Source: Simmondsia chinensis
Taxonomy: Eukaryota; Streptophyta; Magnoliopsida; Caryophyllales; Simmondsiaceae
Length of the DNA stretch: 64,000 bases
NCBI GenBank assembly: GCA_018398585.1
Contig: JAGTTD010000015.1
Span: forward strand, 26,555,478 to 26,619,477
Direction: 5' to 3'
Both the position numbers and the translations under genes were made by a program. This document shows positions 36,172-48,561 of the stretch, in pieces. The notes under the pieces are model-generated. The model searched no databases and was not told where the DNA came from. It was given only the letters and a program-made list of their open reading frames with translations. The first letter of the stretch is position 1, and each line of letters begins with the position of its first letter.

Positions 36172-36817
36172 GATTACAGGTAAATCCAGCTGAAAACTCT
36201 GCATATTTAGCACTTTCAGCTGTTTCCGGTAGAAGTGAAATTTTGATTTTACAAAATAATGACCCTCCTAAACCCCGAGTTTGGTCACTGGGTAAAGAGA
36301 GGGGTAAGGGTAATTGAGGGTAAACCTCGTCAGGCTACTTTCTTTACCTTGAGGTTTTTTTTTGTTTTTTTTTTTTGGCCGGGGGGGGGGGAGACAATTT
36401 TCAGATAACTTACTGTAACTTTCTTTATGTTTACTCCATCCAATTACCAAACAAATGTAACCTATTTATCCTTTTACCTTTTTTATTGAACATATTCAAA
36501 TAACGGTAGGATAATCTTTTACCTTCCCCTCTCAGCCCTCTCTACCCAGTTTGCCAAACGGAAGGGTTCTATTGGAAGCATCTTCGAACTTGGCAATATC
36601 ATGTTTTGTCTAATGGAAATTAACTTCACTTTCGCATTTATTTAAAATGTTTGAGTCATGAAAATTTGTTTGTGTTGGAAAAAATTGTTGTTATTTGTCA
36701 ATGATTTTGAAGGTTCAAAATCTGTGCTTAGACACCTCAAAAGTTGCAGTTCAACAAACCACTGGTTAGAAACATCATGCAGGACAATCATAGAGAGAGT
36801 TTGTCGCACTATTATTT
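36172..36817 (+). other. ADSL 3' flank
   Basis: Probable 3' UTR followed by spacer. T-run and G-run at 36355-36391. No separate gene. Confidence 0.4.
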
Positions 36818-37245
36818 GAAAAATTTATCGCTTAAGTATCTTATGTTTGAGTATTTATTATTTAAGTATTTTAAACGTTGAAAATTTTATCATATAGGTA
36901 TTTAATGTTGGAAATGGGTACACTTTTATTTTAATATGTGCAATATTCATAGAAAAATTGCTGATGTAGTGCACAATTGGGACAACATTATGTGATATAT
37001 TAGCATTTTCAGCTGAAATTTAACATACTATGATAAAATGTCGTTAGATTTGGATCGAAGATACCTATATATTGTAGGCATCATGTCATATCAACTTTTT
37101 CCTTTTCATATCTATCATGTTATGATGGACGATACTTGCATGTTGTCAGAATTGTGTTCTATATCATTTCAATAAAGATCTATTGAATTTTGCAAAAGTA
37201 TATATTGAAACGCTCAAACTTTAAATACTTAATTGATAAATTTCC
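36818..37245. mobile_element. Degenerate MULE-type MITE related to 33374-33935
   Basis: The left GAAAAATTTATCGCTTAAGT and the complement of the right end GGAAATTTATCAATTAAGTA are inverted. GTTTGAGYATTTATTATTTAAG is shared inside. A target duplication is not evident. Confidence 0.5.
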
Positions 37246-37329
37246 TATTTCTTTTAATTGGTGTATCCTGAGATCATGTTGGTAAAATATAGTGTGGGAT
37301 TTAATATATATATATATATATATATATAT

Positions 37330-37632
37330 GGTGACGTTTTTATGAGATGATGAGAGAGTTAGAAGGGTGAATCCTGTCTCTCTAATATAATGGACGGTTA
37401 AGATTTATTGAAACATTAAAAAAATTATTAATAATTTACTGTCAAAATTTGTTGAATATTAAAAAAAAAAAAGGAAATTTTCTCCCTTACCTCTTATTTC
37501 TTTATGCTCTATGAAGAGATATGGACCATAAATTATTTTTTTTTAATGTTTTAATAAATTTTGGCCGTCTATTACAATGGAGGGTCAGGATTCACCCATT
37601 TTATGCTCTCATCCTCTCATAAGAACGTCACC
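37330..37632. mobile_element. Foldback MITE, 303 bp, inside (TA)n
   Basis: The left GGTGACGTTTTTATGAGATG and the complement of the right GGTGACGTTCTTATGAGAGG match for about 100 bp (GGGTGAATCCTG, GACGG). Flanked on both sides by ATATATAT, so the target duplication cannot be read. Confidence 0.65.
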
Positions 37633-38174
37633 ATATATATATGTATGTGTGTATGTATTATTTCGCTTTATATATGAAAATTTTAGTCAAAAGTTTGTTG
37701 ATTTATAAAAAGATACATATGGATATATTCATCTCTAAAGTAATTCAATTTTTTTTCAAAAAAAAAAAAAAAACATGAACGAAGTGGAGGGAGGTATGTA
37801 ATTTTTTTTTACCACAGGTATATAATTGTATCAATTTGATTTTTGTTCGATAATGTTAGACACTATAGCGATTGCATTTGTAGGAAACATCAAACGTTAT
37901 AAATGATAGGATATTGTCAATTATTAGTATAGTTATATGTTATAAGATGTTATTATATGAATAATTTTGAAAAAAAAAAATTATATGAATAATATTTCAA
38001 AAATGCATATGTTACAATATAACTGGTAATTATTCATAAAACACAGTTAAGAAAAGAATTTATTCTCAAGTAATCCTTTGTTTTTCAGACTGGAAAAATG
38101 TAGTTATATATTATAAGACATCTATTATATGAATAATATTTAGAAAATGCATACTTTACCATATTATTGGTCAA

Positions 38175-38392
38175 TTATTCATAAACAAATACGTTGGGGG
38201 TATTTGTCCTCATCTCTGGGAAGTCCTCACCACTCAGGCTAGGGGTACTCGGAAACAGTATCTCTTTAAGGTAACACTCTTGAGGGGGAAGGCTGTGTAC
38301 ATCCACATCCCTAGACCCTGCTTAGACGGGAGCCTTTGGGACATTAAAAATATTGCTTTTATTTATTTATTTATTTATTCATAAACACATAC
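38175..38392 (+). mobile_element. 5'-truncated copy of the 5S-derived SINE
   Basis: The 182-bp element (38193-38374) begins in the last part of the 5S head (CTCTGGGAAGTCCTCACC). It continues with the shared 3' domain (GGGGTACTCGGAAACAG, GGCTGTGTACATCCAC, CTAGACCCTGC) and ends in an ATTT-rich tail. Flanks TTATTCATAAACAAATAC and TTATTCATAAACACATAC (18 bp, one mismatch) form the target duplication. Confidence 0.75.
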
Positions 38393-39351
38393 ATGGACAT
38401 TGCTGGATTCCTTGTTGAGTGCACAAGGTATTCGGAAGTTTTTCTATGTGCAATTATGGTAAGTTGGTGCTCATGAGCGTAATGGGTTAGAAGTCTTGAA
38501 CACCTAGTATTAGGATTCAAACTTGTGATGTAACGCTTTATAAATGTAAGATAATCTATTCTACTATTTGAGTCAACTTACTAAAGGTAGAAAGTTGTTG
38601 AAAGATTTGTCACCCAAAGGTGAAAATTGTGTATATTTGATCTGAATATGTAATGATAATCACAAGTGCTCTTTGTGTACATGTATATTGATGAATGTCA
38701 AAAGTGTATTCACATCCATTCCTTCAAAATATATAAAAATGAGTAGACTTTAAACATAAGTTCGTAAAAATATTGAACGGATGGTAACGCCGGTATTGTC
38801 GTGTTTGTCCAAAGGTCGTTGGGTTATGGAACATGGTAGAATGTTCAGGTCTCTTGTTTCATAACGGAAATATGAGAAACTTAAAAGGAAGTTTATAGTT
38901 ACTGATACTAGAAAAGTTATTTGGAAGCTCAGTTTTTTAGAAAAATGAGATAGCAGAAAATAGTTTTCCTTTTTTAGTTTTACTACATAGAAAACTGGAA
39001 AATATTTTCAAGCGATCCTTGTTTTTCAACTTTTTGAAAATTGAGAATGATACATAAGTAATACGCGTAAATTGGAAAATCGAATAATATGAATCGAACC
39101 CGATCCGAACAATAATGTCACTGATTTGAAAGTTGAAAATGATACGCCTACGTAGTACCACATAAATTGGTCAAACATTAAGGAAAAAAAAAAGTAATTC
39201 ATTGCTGAAATAAATTACAAATATAGTTTAAATATACTATATTATAACTTCTGCTATACCAATTGGTACAATTGCTCCACAGTCGGTCGATAATTGCTTG
39301 TTGGACATCGTTCATTTGCATTTTTTAAAACATATCCACATCAATGCCCTC

Positions 39352-39690
39352 CTATACAACGAGAATATCATCCTTATTAGGGACTACCGCATCTTTACTG
39401 CCATATAAACCAAATAATGTGTCTGCTTTATCTTCCATTTGAATTAAATTATGTAATGTGTAACTCGATATATGAATCAACTTTTGTCGCTTTAGTGGAT
39501 AGTTCGGTATTGCATTTAAAATTAGGAACCTAGCCTTACATACCCCAAAAGCACGCTCTATCAATTCTGTAAAAATGAGTGCCTATAATTAAACAATTCG
39601 CATATGATTCTCTTATGCTTCCTCTGCCTTAAAAATCATTTATTGTTTTTAAAATTGAGAATCTAGCTTTAAGTACCCTAAATTCATTTA
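39352..39690 (-). pseudogene. PIF/Harbinger transposase C-terminal remnants
   Basis: The minus frame 39564-39352 reads IERAFGVCKARFLILNAIPN, then HISSYTLHNLIQME. These match the end of the DDE transposase of HARBI1-like proteins (ERTFGVLKARFRIL ... LHNFI). A second piece with FRVLKARFSILKTINDF at about 39690-39640 repeats the motif, so two related fragments lie side by side. The catalytic triad is not present. Confidence 0.65.
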
Positions 39691-41290
39691 CGTAAGAGGA
39701 GAAAGAAGAAAAGGGGTTATATAGAAGAATGTTATAAAATGGGGGAGTAATGTGAAAATGTAAAAAGGGTAGAGAAAAAGTTAAAAAACGAGGTCCCTTT
39801 TTTGTGAAGAAAATTTGGGTAATAATAGGGAAAACTAGAATAGGGAAAACTAGAAAACTGTTTTCCAACTTCTCCAATCAGAAAACTGGATTGTTGAATA
39901 CCTTTTTCAATATTCCGTGAAAAATTATCTGTTATCAAACAGGCTATAGTTTTTCAATTTTACTTGCTCTTTTAAGAAATTTGGAAATTAGGAATTTTCC
40001 ACGTTTGGGTTTCTTCCAAGTACCTTTAGGTTCCTTCTTAGGTTTCTTCTTTTTCTCTTTTTTACACTCCACCCTTTCTCTTTCTTTCATGTTCTCACGC
40101 CCTTGCCATCAATTCTAGCCTTTGTCCCACAACCCATCTTCAAGGTCTAAGATGTGTAAAAGGCTTATGAGTTATTTAATGACACTCATTTTTGTGTAAC
40201 GTAATAGAGTGTGTTTTTTGCATAATTAAGTTTAAGTCCCCCATTTTTAAATGAAGCTTGCTTGGGGGAGGTCGTTTGCACTTTATATTGGACCATTCAC
40301 TAAGGGAAAAAAAGATAATTCCAATAATGAGTGAGCAAACGACAAATAAAAAATTATTTACTTCATATGATAGATATATCCTAGAAATAAAAAAACTTAG
40401 TATGTTGTATGCGTAGGTTATATTTGTATTATACAATAATGAATTACTCTTTTTCATTTTTTGCAATTAAACAATATGAGTATGGAGTCCGCACTTTAGA
40501 ATTGTGTTTCAAAAACGATATTTGTACTTGAACCAGTGATATAATGGTTAAGATAGGGTTTGAATCATAGTATTTCATTTTCAGATTTATGGGTATTACT
40601 TGTTGTCCAGTTTTTCAATATAGAAAAATTATAAAGATTTTCCACTCTTGAAAATGTTTTCCAAATGAAATAAAAAAAAAAAAAAAAAAATGGAAAGAGG
40701 AAAACCATTTTCCCCTATCAAAAAACTCCATAATGGCTTTACGATTCGCATGTTTTTTCAGAAAACCTAACATGACGGCCCATACTCTTAATCCATGTTG
40801 ATGATATGATTCACAACTTTGTCGAATTTTAGCAACATATTCATAGAGCTCATTATCCAACTTGACAGTTTATTCCTATTGAATTTAAAGTCCTATTAAC
40901 CCCGGATAACAATTTGGAGCCCAATGTGTTTGTATTCCACACAGATCTAACCATAGCTTGCACCTAAGGTTCCCATTTTGTTGTCCTATGGAATTCCATG
41001 TTCCTTGTATGCTTTATTGTAAATATCTAAATATTCTTGTTTGACTAGACACTTATTGAATCTTTGTAGAATTATAGAGGCCAGAATAATACAATTTCTA
41101 TTAGTTTTCTTTATGTTGGTAACGAGCACAACAACTTTTCTAAAGAGAAAAACCAACAATAAGGGAGGGGGTGATGAGCACTATTGAACCCAAAAACCCT
41201 CTAGCTTAAGAAGATGAGAGATAAACTATTATATACCAATACCTATAGCTCACGATTCCCGGTAAATATATTCTCAATCGGAATTTGGTA
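39691..41290. other. Unassigned spacer
   Basis: AT-rich. Contains a CAAACAGGC-type element end at 39940-39952 and an 82-codon minus frame (40860-40615, beginning MDNELYEYVAKIRQSCE) that I cannot assign. Confidence 0.3.
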
Positions 41291-41630
41291 AAAGGGGCTA
41301 TAATGCTAAAGATGTTGATATATAAGCGTCTTGCTACGGAGCGGCTAAAATTTGATGGTGATGAATCTATTGCATTTGAGCACGTTGCTTCAATAGATTA
41401 GGGGCTTGGATGTTTTATTTTTCCATCTTTTGGTTTGTTCCTTCCTTCAAATCCTCTCCCGTGGTGGTTGACACTTTTATTGTATGATGTTTTCTCCATT
41501 TGAGATGTTGTACTATACCTGTCAATTTTGATACCGACTTAATATGGGTTGACTCAAGCTTTGTTTATATAAGTTGTCTGTTTTGTAATGTGACTTTGTC
41601 TCTAATTATAAAAAAAAAAAAAAAAAAAAC
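41291..41630 (+). mobile_element. 3' end of a poly-A retroposon (L1-like or processed transcript)
   Basis: Non-coding sequence with TTTGTAATGTGACTTTGTC ends in an A-run of about 19 at 41611-41629, just before copia element A. The 5' boundary is unclear. Confidence 0.4.
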
Positions 41631-41657
41631 TAATATATCTGTGAAGGGATTATTTTG

Positions 41658-41819
41658 TATGGCATACCCAACAGGGTTGTTGAGACTTCATTATATAGAG
41701 GAGAATACAATAAGAATATTATAGGATTATACTTCGAGAATATTACAAGAAATCTAACATAATCACAATTATATCGTACACAACCAAATCAAATTGTAAT
41801 CAGGGATATTATACTAATA
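41658..41819 (-). mobile_element. Copia element A, 3' LTR
   Basis: 162 bp. Minus-strand start TATTAGTATAATATCCCTGA lies directly after the polypurine tract CAGATTGAGGGGGCA (41834-41820) and ends GGGTATGCCATA. The partner LTR is at 50368-50528. Confidence 0.85.
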
Positions 41820-43030
41820 TGCCCCCTCAATCTGTACGGGGGGACCAACGTGCAGATTGACCTTGTGGTAGCGGAAGCAGTCAGTGGACAATCCTTTGGT
41901 GAAGATATCAGCAACCTGTTTCGTAGTACAAGGGAATTGAACCTGGATGTCACCCTTAATTGCTTTCTTACGAACATAGTGAAATTAACATCGAGGTGCC
42001 TACTGCGATCATTGGAGATGGGATTGGCAGCCAAGTATGTAGCAAACACATTATTGCAGTATATTAGAACTGGTCTAGAATGACGAAGGCCGAGGTCACG
42101 CATAAGATATCGGATCCAATCACATTCAGCAACCACCTAAGCGATAGTGCGTATTCAGACTCTGTGGTAGTTTTAGCAACAGTAGGCTGCTTTTTAGCTC
42201 ACCAGGATATGAGGTTAGGGTCGAGAAAAAGAGCAAAACCAGTGGTGGAACATCGAGTGTTAGGACACCCACCCCAATCAGCTTTGGCAAAAGCCGTTAT
42301 GGTTAAGCTGGAACCTAGAGAGATGGTGAGACCATGGTCAGGGGTGTGTTTTAGGTACTAGGATGCCCTTCACAACCTGCCAACGAGAGGTCCTAGGAGC
42401 ATGCATAAACTGGGACACACGGTTAACAACATAACATATATCATGACGAGTCATGGTTAAAGACTGAAGAGCACCTACTGCACTTCTATACTCAGATGGA
42501 TCTGCATGTAGATCCCCTTCAGTCAATGATAGCTGTGCTCGAGGCTGAAGGGGTATCTAAACAGGTTTAGCATCAAGCATGTCATGTTTCCTAAGTTCAG
42601 TGTGTATTTGTGTTGGGTCAAAAACAAGCTAGCATGGGTGGGTTTAGTGCGGGTCAGGTTTAGCATCAAGCATGTCATGCTTCTAAATCCAGACCTTCAC
42701 GTTGATGAAAACCTTGAGCTCCTAACCTAGCTTTGAAGAGCTTAACCGGGCCATCAGCCTTATACTTGACTTTATATTTTCAAGTACTACCAACCACATT
42801 TTGAGAAGGGGAGGGGGGAACAAGATCCCAAGTCTGGTTTTGTAGGAGGGCATTAAAGTCCTCGGCCATGGCTTCTTGCCATTGTAGGTTCTTAATGGCC
42901 TTAGAGAAGCAAGTTGGTTCCTGAACAATAGCGATGGAGGAAAGGAAGAGAATGTGATTGGACTTACAAATTCCACCTTTTAGTCTAGTGCACATTGGAT
43001 GGACATTTGCTGAAGTAGTACTCATAGTGG
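41820..43030 (-). pseudogene. Copia element A: RT/RNase H remnants with internal deletion
   Basis: The first RT piece (43025-42722) has NLQWQEAMAEDFNALLQNQT and TWDLVPPSPSQNVVGS. The frame then jumps to DPSEYRSAVGALQSLTMTRH (about 42505-42440) and to the RNase H piece DWIRYLMRDLGLRHSRPVLI, then CNNVFATYLAANPISNDRS. The RT palm with YVDD is deleted near 42600-42720. The remains run to the PPT. Confidence 0.8.
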
Positions 43031-45027
43031 GTGCAGGAGAGTGGACTATGCCCAGAGAAATCGGGCCTGGGTCCTCAGCAACCGACTGTAGAACAGGGCT
43101 TTATAGTACCGGGTTCTGCAAAATCCTGTTCTACAGCACCAGGTTATGTAGAACCTGGTTCTGCAAAGCTGGTTACTACCGGAACAGGTTCTATAGGAAC
43201 TGGCTTGGGAATGATCGAGTCTGCGGTGCTCGGTCTGTTTGATGAGGGTAGGGAGGTAACACGTGAACCTAGTTCAGGGTATGTTACTTGTTGGGGAACG
43301 GGGATCGAGCTTGAAGCTGCGTGGGTCACCAATTTACTAGTTGAGAGATTAAGGTGGGGAAAGAGGTCTTCAATAAAGTGAACATGACGGCTAATGTCGA
43401 CCTGACCCGTTGCCGGGTCGAGACACCTATACCCTTTGTAGCGCGCAGCGTATCCAAGAAAGATACATGGGACGGAGCGGGGTGCTAGTTTGTAAGCAGT
43501 ACTGGGGGTGATGTTAGGATAACATGCACACCCAAAAATAAGGAAAAAAAGGGTAATATTAGGTGTTTGGTGAAAAAGTTTTTCAAATGGGGAGAGATTA
43601 TGTAAATTAGGAGTTGGCAAACAATTTATAAAAGCAAGCCGTGCAAGCGACTTCAGCCCAAAACAAGGGTGGTAAAAAGGCTTGAAAAAGAAGCGTTTGT
43701 ACCATTTCACTCATATATTGATGCTTACACTCCGCCACTCCATTTTATTGTGGAGTTTCAGGACAGGAAAGCCGAAGTGAATGCCATGGTTTGACACAAG
43801 GCGCTTATACGCCGGTTATCAAACTCGCGGCTTCTGTTACTTTGAAAACACTTAAGAGTAGTAGAAAATTGATTTTCAACAAGGAATTTGAAATTAGAGA
43901 ATAAATCAAAAACTTCATCGTTCTGATGCATTGGGTATAACCAAGTAAAGGGTGAAAAGTCATCGATGAACCCAACATAGTATCGAAATTCAGAATTAGA
44001 GGGGACGGGGGACTGCCATAAATCAGAATGAATCAATTGTAAGGGCACTGTAGTAATATGTAAAGCAAGAGAAAATGGTAAATGTTTTGACTTTCCCAAA
44101 CAACAAGCATTGCGATATTTATCAAGAAACAAAGGACTAGAAAGTAAATAACTATGCTTTAATGTATCCAAAACAGTATTTCCTAAATGACCTAATCTCC
44201 TACGCCAAAGCTCAGTGGTGACCTTGCGAGTGAATGGTCCAGTAAGGTAGGCGGGAAAGTCATGAAGTGGCCCATTATTGCGCATCCGAAGTAGAGGAGT
44301 CCCCGTAGCCTTGTGCTTGACACAAAAGAAAGAGGAGTCAAATTTTACCACACAATTATTTTCACGACATAGTTGTTTAATAGATAGTAGGTTATAGGTG
44401 AAGTTAGGAACCAATAAAACATCAGATAGAGATAAGTCATGAGATTTCGCATGACTGGTACCTACATGGGTAATAGGTAAGAGAGATATATTGCCAACTT
44501 GAATTGATTTAAAACCATTATAGGGTAGAATGTTGCGTAAGATATATGAGTTGGAAGTCATATGATTAGACGCTCCTGAATCCAGGCACCATGTGTATTC
44601 AGGTTGATCATTGATTGACATTACCGAGGGAGATTGGGAGAGGTCGGTTTGTGCATAATGGTGAGAGCAATGGGAACCAACATGACCTACTTGATGGAAA
44701 ATCTGACAAACAACCAGTGCAGGCCCATGAATGCTATCATTAGACTGACGAGGAAAATTACTTGCATTTCTTACCCAATATTGAAATTGAGGAGGAGGAG
44801 GTCCAGTGTTGAAAGAGCTCATCCCGGGGGCTAGTTAGTGCTGCTGTCCGTGGTCCCCGCCACAGCCCCCATGACCACCATTGCGATTGGAAGAACATCC
44901 TCAGCCATTATGGCCACGATCACCCGATGAGTTCTGGGACTGATTATTAGCAGCAAGAGCATGACTTGGATTAGTGTTGGTGCGTCCTTATAGACAAAGC
45001 ACAGCAACCTCTTCATTGCGAAGTGTG
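43031..45027 (-). pseudogene. Copia element A: gag end, protease, integrase
   Basis: From 45027 down: a gag remnant, GPALVVCQIFHQVGHVGSHC (zinc-knuckle-like, first Cys missing), protease WCLDSGASNHMTS (about 44590-44550), GAG-pre-integrase RRLGHLGNTVLDT, and the integrase core with IHSDLWQSPV and FIDDFSPFTWLYPM. The second catalytic Asp position reads FQSNRSREF (Asn instead of Asp). The integrase C-terminus is at 43710-43380 (FLGYAARYKGYRCLDPATGQ). Frameshifts at about 43760 and 44825. RE1/Retrofit-like by resemblance. Confidence 0.85.
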
Positions 45028-45359
45028 TATTAGAATATATTCTAGAATACTCCTAGGGTTTTTCTATTCTCTTTTATGCCCTTTGACTTATGTAACCATT
45101 AAGGGTATTATAGTCTTTTGGTTTCTTGCGTTTTGCTTATATATAGAGGCCTCCCATGTACTCTTTATTCATTCAATTACAATCATTCACATGGTATCAG
45201 AGCAATCTCTCTGATTTTATTTCTTCTGCTGTTTTCCTTTCTTTTCTTTTAATTTTGTTTGCAAGTTAGAAGTGCTGAATTCTCTAGCAATCTAATTCTT
45301 TTCTTTTTCTTTTATAAATTTTTGAATAATAGCTTCTAATCCGAACCGATCCTACACAA

Positions 45360-45797
45360 GTGCCCTATCCTCCCCCTCTCCCCCCCAGCGCCGCCCGATC
45401 GGCAGCGGAGACCGGTCCTGTTCACGTCGGCCATCCGCTTGCCAACTTGGCCAGCGCATCACAGGTGGTAGTGACCGACACCCCTATTGTCAGACCCATC
45501 ACCTCCGGTGCCCCTTTCCCTCGGTCGGTGGATGACGGTGTCGCTATCTCCAATATTCTACCACTACTTGGGAGGTCAACATTTAACCCAGCACTTAACC
45601 TGGGCATCCCATATTCGTCGTCCCTCATTCCTGCGCTTTCTCTCCCTTGGACTGGTCCCAACTTTGCGGGTCCCACCTTGTCGGGTGGACCTCGATCAAC
45701 CGGCGGTGACGCTGCTCCGGCTTTCTCCCCGACCATCCCTTATGTCGGTGGGGAGTCGGCTGCGGCGCCCCTCTCCTCTCTTCCCTACACCTCCTGA
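45360..45797 (+). pseudogene. Copia element B: N-terminal gag leader
   Basis: Pro/Ser-rich frame of 145 codons starting MPYPPPLPPSAARSAAETG. It lies between the PBS and the main gag frame. Low-complexity N-termini of this kind occur in RE1-like gag. It is not in frame with the next part. Confidence 0.5.
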
Positions 45798-45934
45798 AAC
45801 CCTAATTATTTAAACCCTAATAATTATAGTCGTCCCTCTTCCCCAATTGTTATCCCTCTTTCTAATATTACTAGCATAGTCATAATAAAACTTGAATCAA
45901 TCTCTGACTATCCCCCTGGAGGGAACAATTCAAT

Positions 45935-47806
45935 ATGTTATTACTTGCTCATCAACTATTAGGGCTTATTGACTGCTCTTACCACTATCCCCCGGCCCAA
46001 ATAACTCACCCCACAGGATCGACCTACCCTAACCCGGATTATATTACATGGCTACGGACAGATCGGAGTCTCCGATCTTGCGTAGCTGCCACACTCTCCC
46101 GCTCCCTTATTAATGACAATGTTCACTATCCAACTTCAAAAGTCATGTGGGATGCCTTGGCTAAGCATTTTCGGGATCACTCCATGGCTAAGGAGTATGA
46201 CCTCCGAACTCAACTCATAAATCACCGTAAAGATGGCAAAACAATGGATGCCTACTTTTCTGAACTCAAATCAATCACCAATGATTTAGCAGCCTTTGCA
46301 ACCTTTTCACACCAAACCTCAAAACTTTATTCTTATGATGAGTTAAAATCTGCCTTATTCAATGAGGAAGCTGCTTTAAACCGTAACACTGGATGTTCCA
46401 ACCCTGCCCCAGCCCCAGCCCATGCCATGGTTGCCTCTGGACAATCCCCCCAACCGAACCACAACCACGGTGGTCGCGACTGTGGTCGTGGCCGGAAGGG
46501 GAAAGGGGGCCGCGGTGGCCGGGGTGGCAAGCCACCCCACACCGCACCACAGTATGGGCCACCCGCCCCGCTTGGGGTGCCACCCTCTGTTGCTCCTTAC
46601 CCTATTCGACCTCCGGTCGGTCCCCCCTTTCACTCTAATGCAGGTGTGCTCGATCCCGCTCCTCAATTTTGTCAGATTTGCTCCCAGACTGGTCATATTG
46701 TCGTTGCCTGCCCACATCGCTTTGACAACACCTCGTTCCCAGATCCCAGCCAATCTTTTGCTGCCATGACTATAGGGGAACCACATGACTACAATTGGTA
46801 CCCCGACTCGGGTGCCTCCAATCATATGACGCCTCGTCTAGATATTCTCTATAATCTCCTTCCTTACTCAGGTCATAAAAGTGTACTTGATAGGAATGGG
46901 GCGCTACTGCCTGTAGCACATGTTGGCTGTACAATAATACCTAAAACACCCCTTCATTTAACCAATGTCATGCTCGTCCCTAATTTAACTCACAACCTAT
47001 TGTCAATTAAACAACTATGTCATGAAAATAAATGTCGGTTTGAATTTGACTCAAACTCCTTTTGTGTTAAGGACCAAGCTACGGGGACACCGTGTCTACA
47101 AGTGCCTAGTAATGGACCACTGTATAACTTCTCACCACATGACGTTGGGCTCCTTGCACGGGTCACACATGGCGCGTTATGGCATCAGGGATTAGGGCAT
47201 CTAGGCAATTCTGTTTTTAATACTTTATGGAAACAACATTTCTGTCCATCTGTCAAGTTTTTAGATAAATGTTATTCCTATTGTTTGGGTAAATCTAGAA
47301 AATTATCTTTTGATCGTGTACTGCACAATACTACTATGCCCTTGGAAATTATACATTCTGATGTTTGGCAGTCGCCTGCCTCTTCCAATTCTGCATACAA
47401 ATACTATGTTTTATTTGCTGATAATTTTTCCCGATTTACATGGCTCTACCCGATGCAACGCAAATTTGAAGTTTGTGACATTTTCATCGGTTTCAAAAAT
47501 TTAGTCGAAAATCAATTTAATATGAAAATTAAAGTTTTTCAAAGCGATGGTGGGGGTGAATTCGATCATAGGCGCATGAATGCACTATGCCAAAATGCTG
47601 GAATTCACTTTCGCTTATTGTGTCCTGATACCCCCGAACAAAATGGGGTGGCAGAACACAAGCATCGACATTTATCTGAGATGGCACGGACTCTTTTAAT
47701 TCATTCAAAGCTTCCTTATGAATTTTGGGATGACGCTTTTTGCACGACATGTTTTACAATAAACCATCTCCCCACACCCAATCTTGCAATTTTTTCTCCC
47801 TTTTAA
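45935..47806 (+). pseudogene. Copia element B: gag, protease, integrase (623 codons)
   Basis: The longest open frame in the window. Capsid region with SRSLINDNVHYPTSKVMWDA, then a Gly/Arg-rich linker, zinc knuckle CQICSQTGHIVVAC (C-X2-C-X4-H-X4-C, about 46671-46712), protease YPDSGASNHMT (46800-46832), and pre-integrase HQGLGHLGNSVFNT. The integrase has HSDVWQSP, FQSDGGGEF and PEQNGVAEHKHRHLSEMART, with D, D and E all present. It stops at TAA 47804. The remaining integrase C-terminus (KLFRTNLDYNCFRVFGC, YAARYKGYRCFD) continues past the stop and is then shifted. A deletion removes part of gag around LAAFATFSHQ. Confidence 0.88.
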
Positions 47807-48561
47807 AAGCTTTTTCGTACAAACCTTGATTATAACTGCTTTAGAGTCTTTGGGTGTGTTTGTTACCCCAACATCACATCCCGTGCCCCTCATAAATTAG
47901 CCCCTAGGTCCACTCCTTGCATTTTTCTCTGGTATGCGGCTCGATATAAAGGCTATCGCTGTTTCGATGTCTTAAATAAATGAATGTACGTATGTCAGTA
48001 GGCATGTGGTTTTTGAGGAATCTAGATTTCCCTACCTTAAGCTCATCGGTTCTAATGCTCCAATAGCTGATGCCTCACATAATGCACCTTTGGTCATCTA
48101 CACTTCCCCTACCCTGGGCGCTGTCTCCGCGCCACCAGTTCCAGTCCGGACCCCATCCTCCCCCCTGCCTCGGGTCTAGTGCCATCCAACAGCGGTCCAA
48201 CGGACCCTGCAATGAAACCCGCACCCTCTGGCGTCGGTTCTCCGGCTCGGCCCCATGCACAGCCGCTCCCAGCACCACACTCACCCGAACCGAGCCCCTC
48301 TTCCTCTCCTGTCCACATGAACCCGACCCCTAGTGATGACCCTATTTCACCACTCGACCCTAGTCTTGAGTCTGAGTCTGGTCCTGTGTCCACCCCATCG
48401 GTGTCACCATCCCCCTCGTAAAAAACGTGCATCCCATGCACATTAGACTTAAGGACAGAATTCGTAAAACCCGGTACCCCTTGTCTGTCTCATTTATTAC
48501 AGTAATTCAAGAGCCAACTTGTTACTCACATGCAGTGAAAAATCCCTAATGGCAACAAGCT

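Noticed and set aside
40615..40860. Minus frame beginning MDNELYEYVAKIRQSCE as a gene
   Set aside because: 82 codons only, running into a T/A homopolymer, no family recognised, and set among transposon remnants.
45422..45736. 104-codon minus-strand frame opposite the copia B leader, and other long antisense frames at 46333-46825 and 48075-48441
   Set aside because: They are GC-driven shadows of the plus-strand gag and linker, with no recognisable domain.
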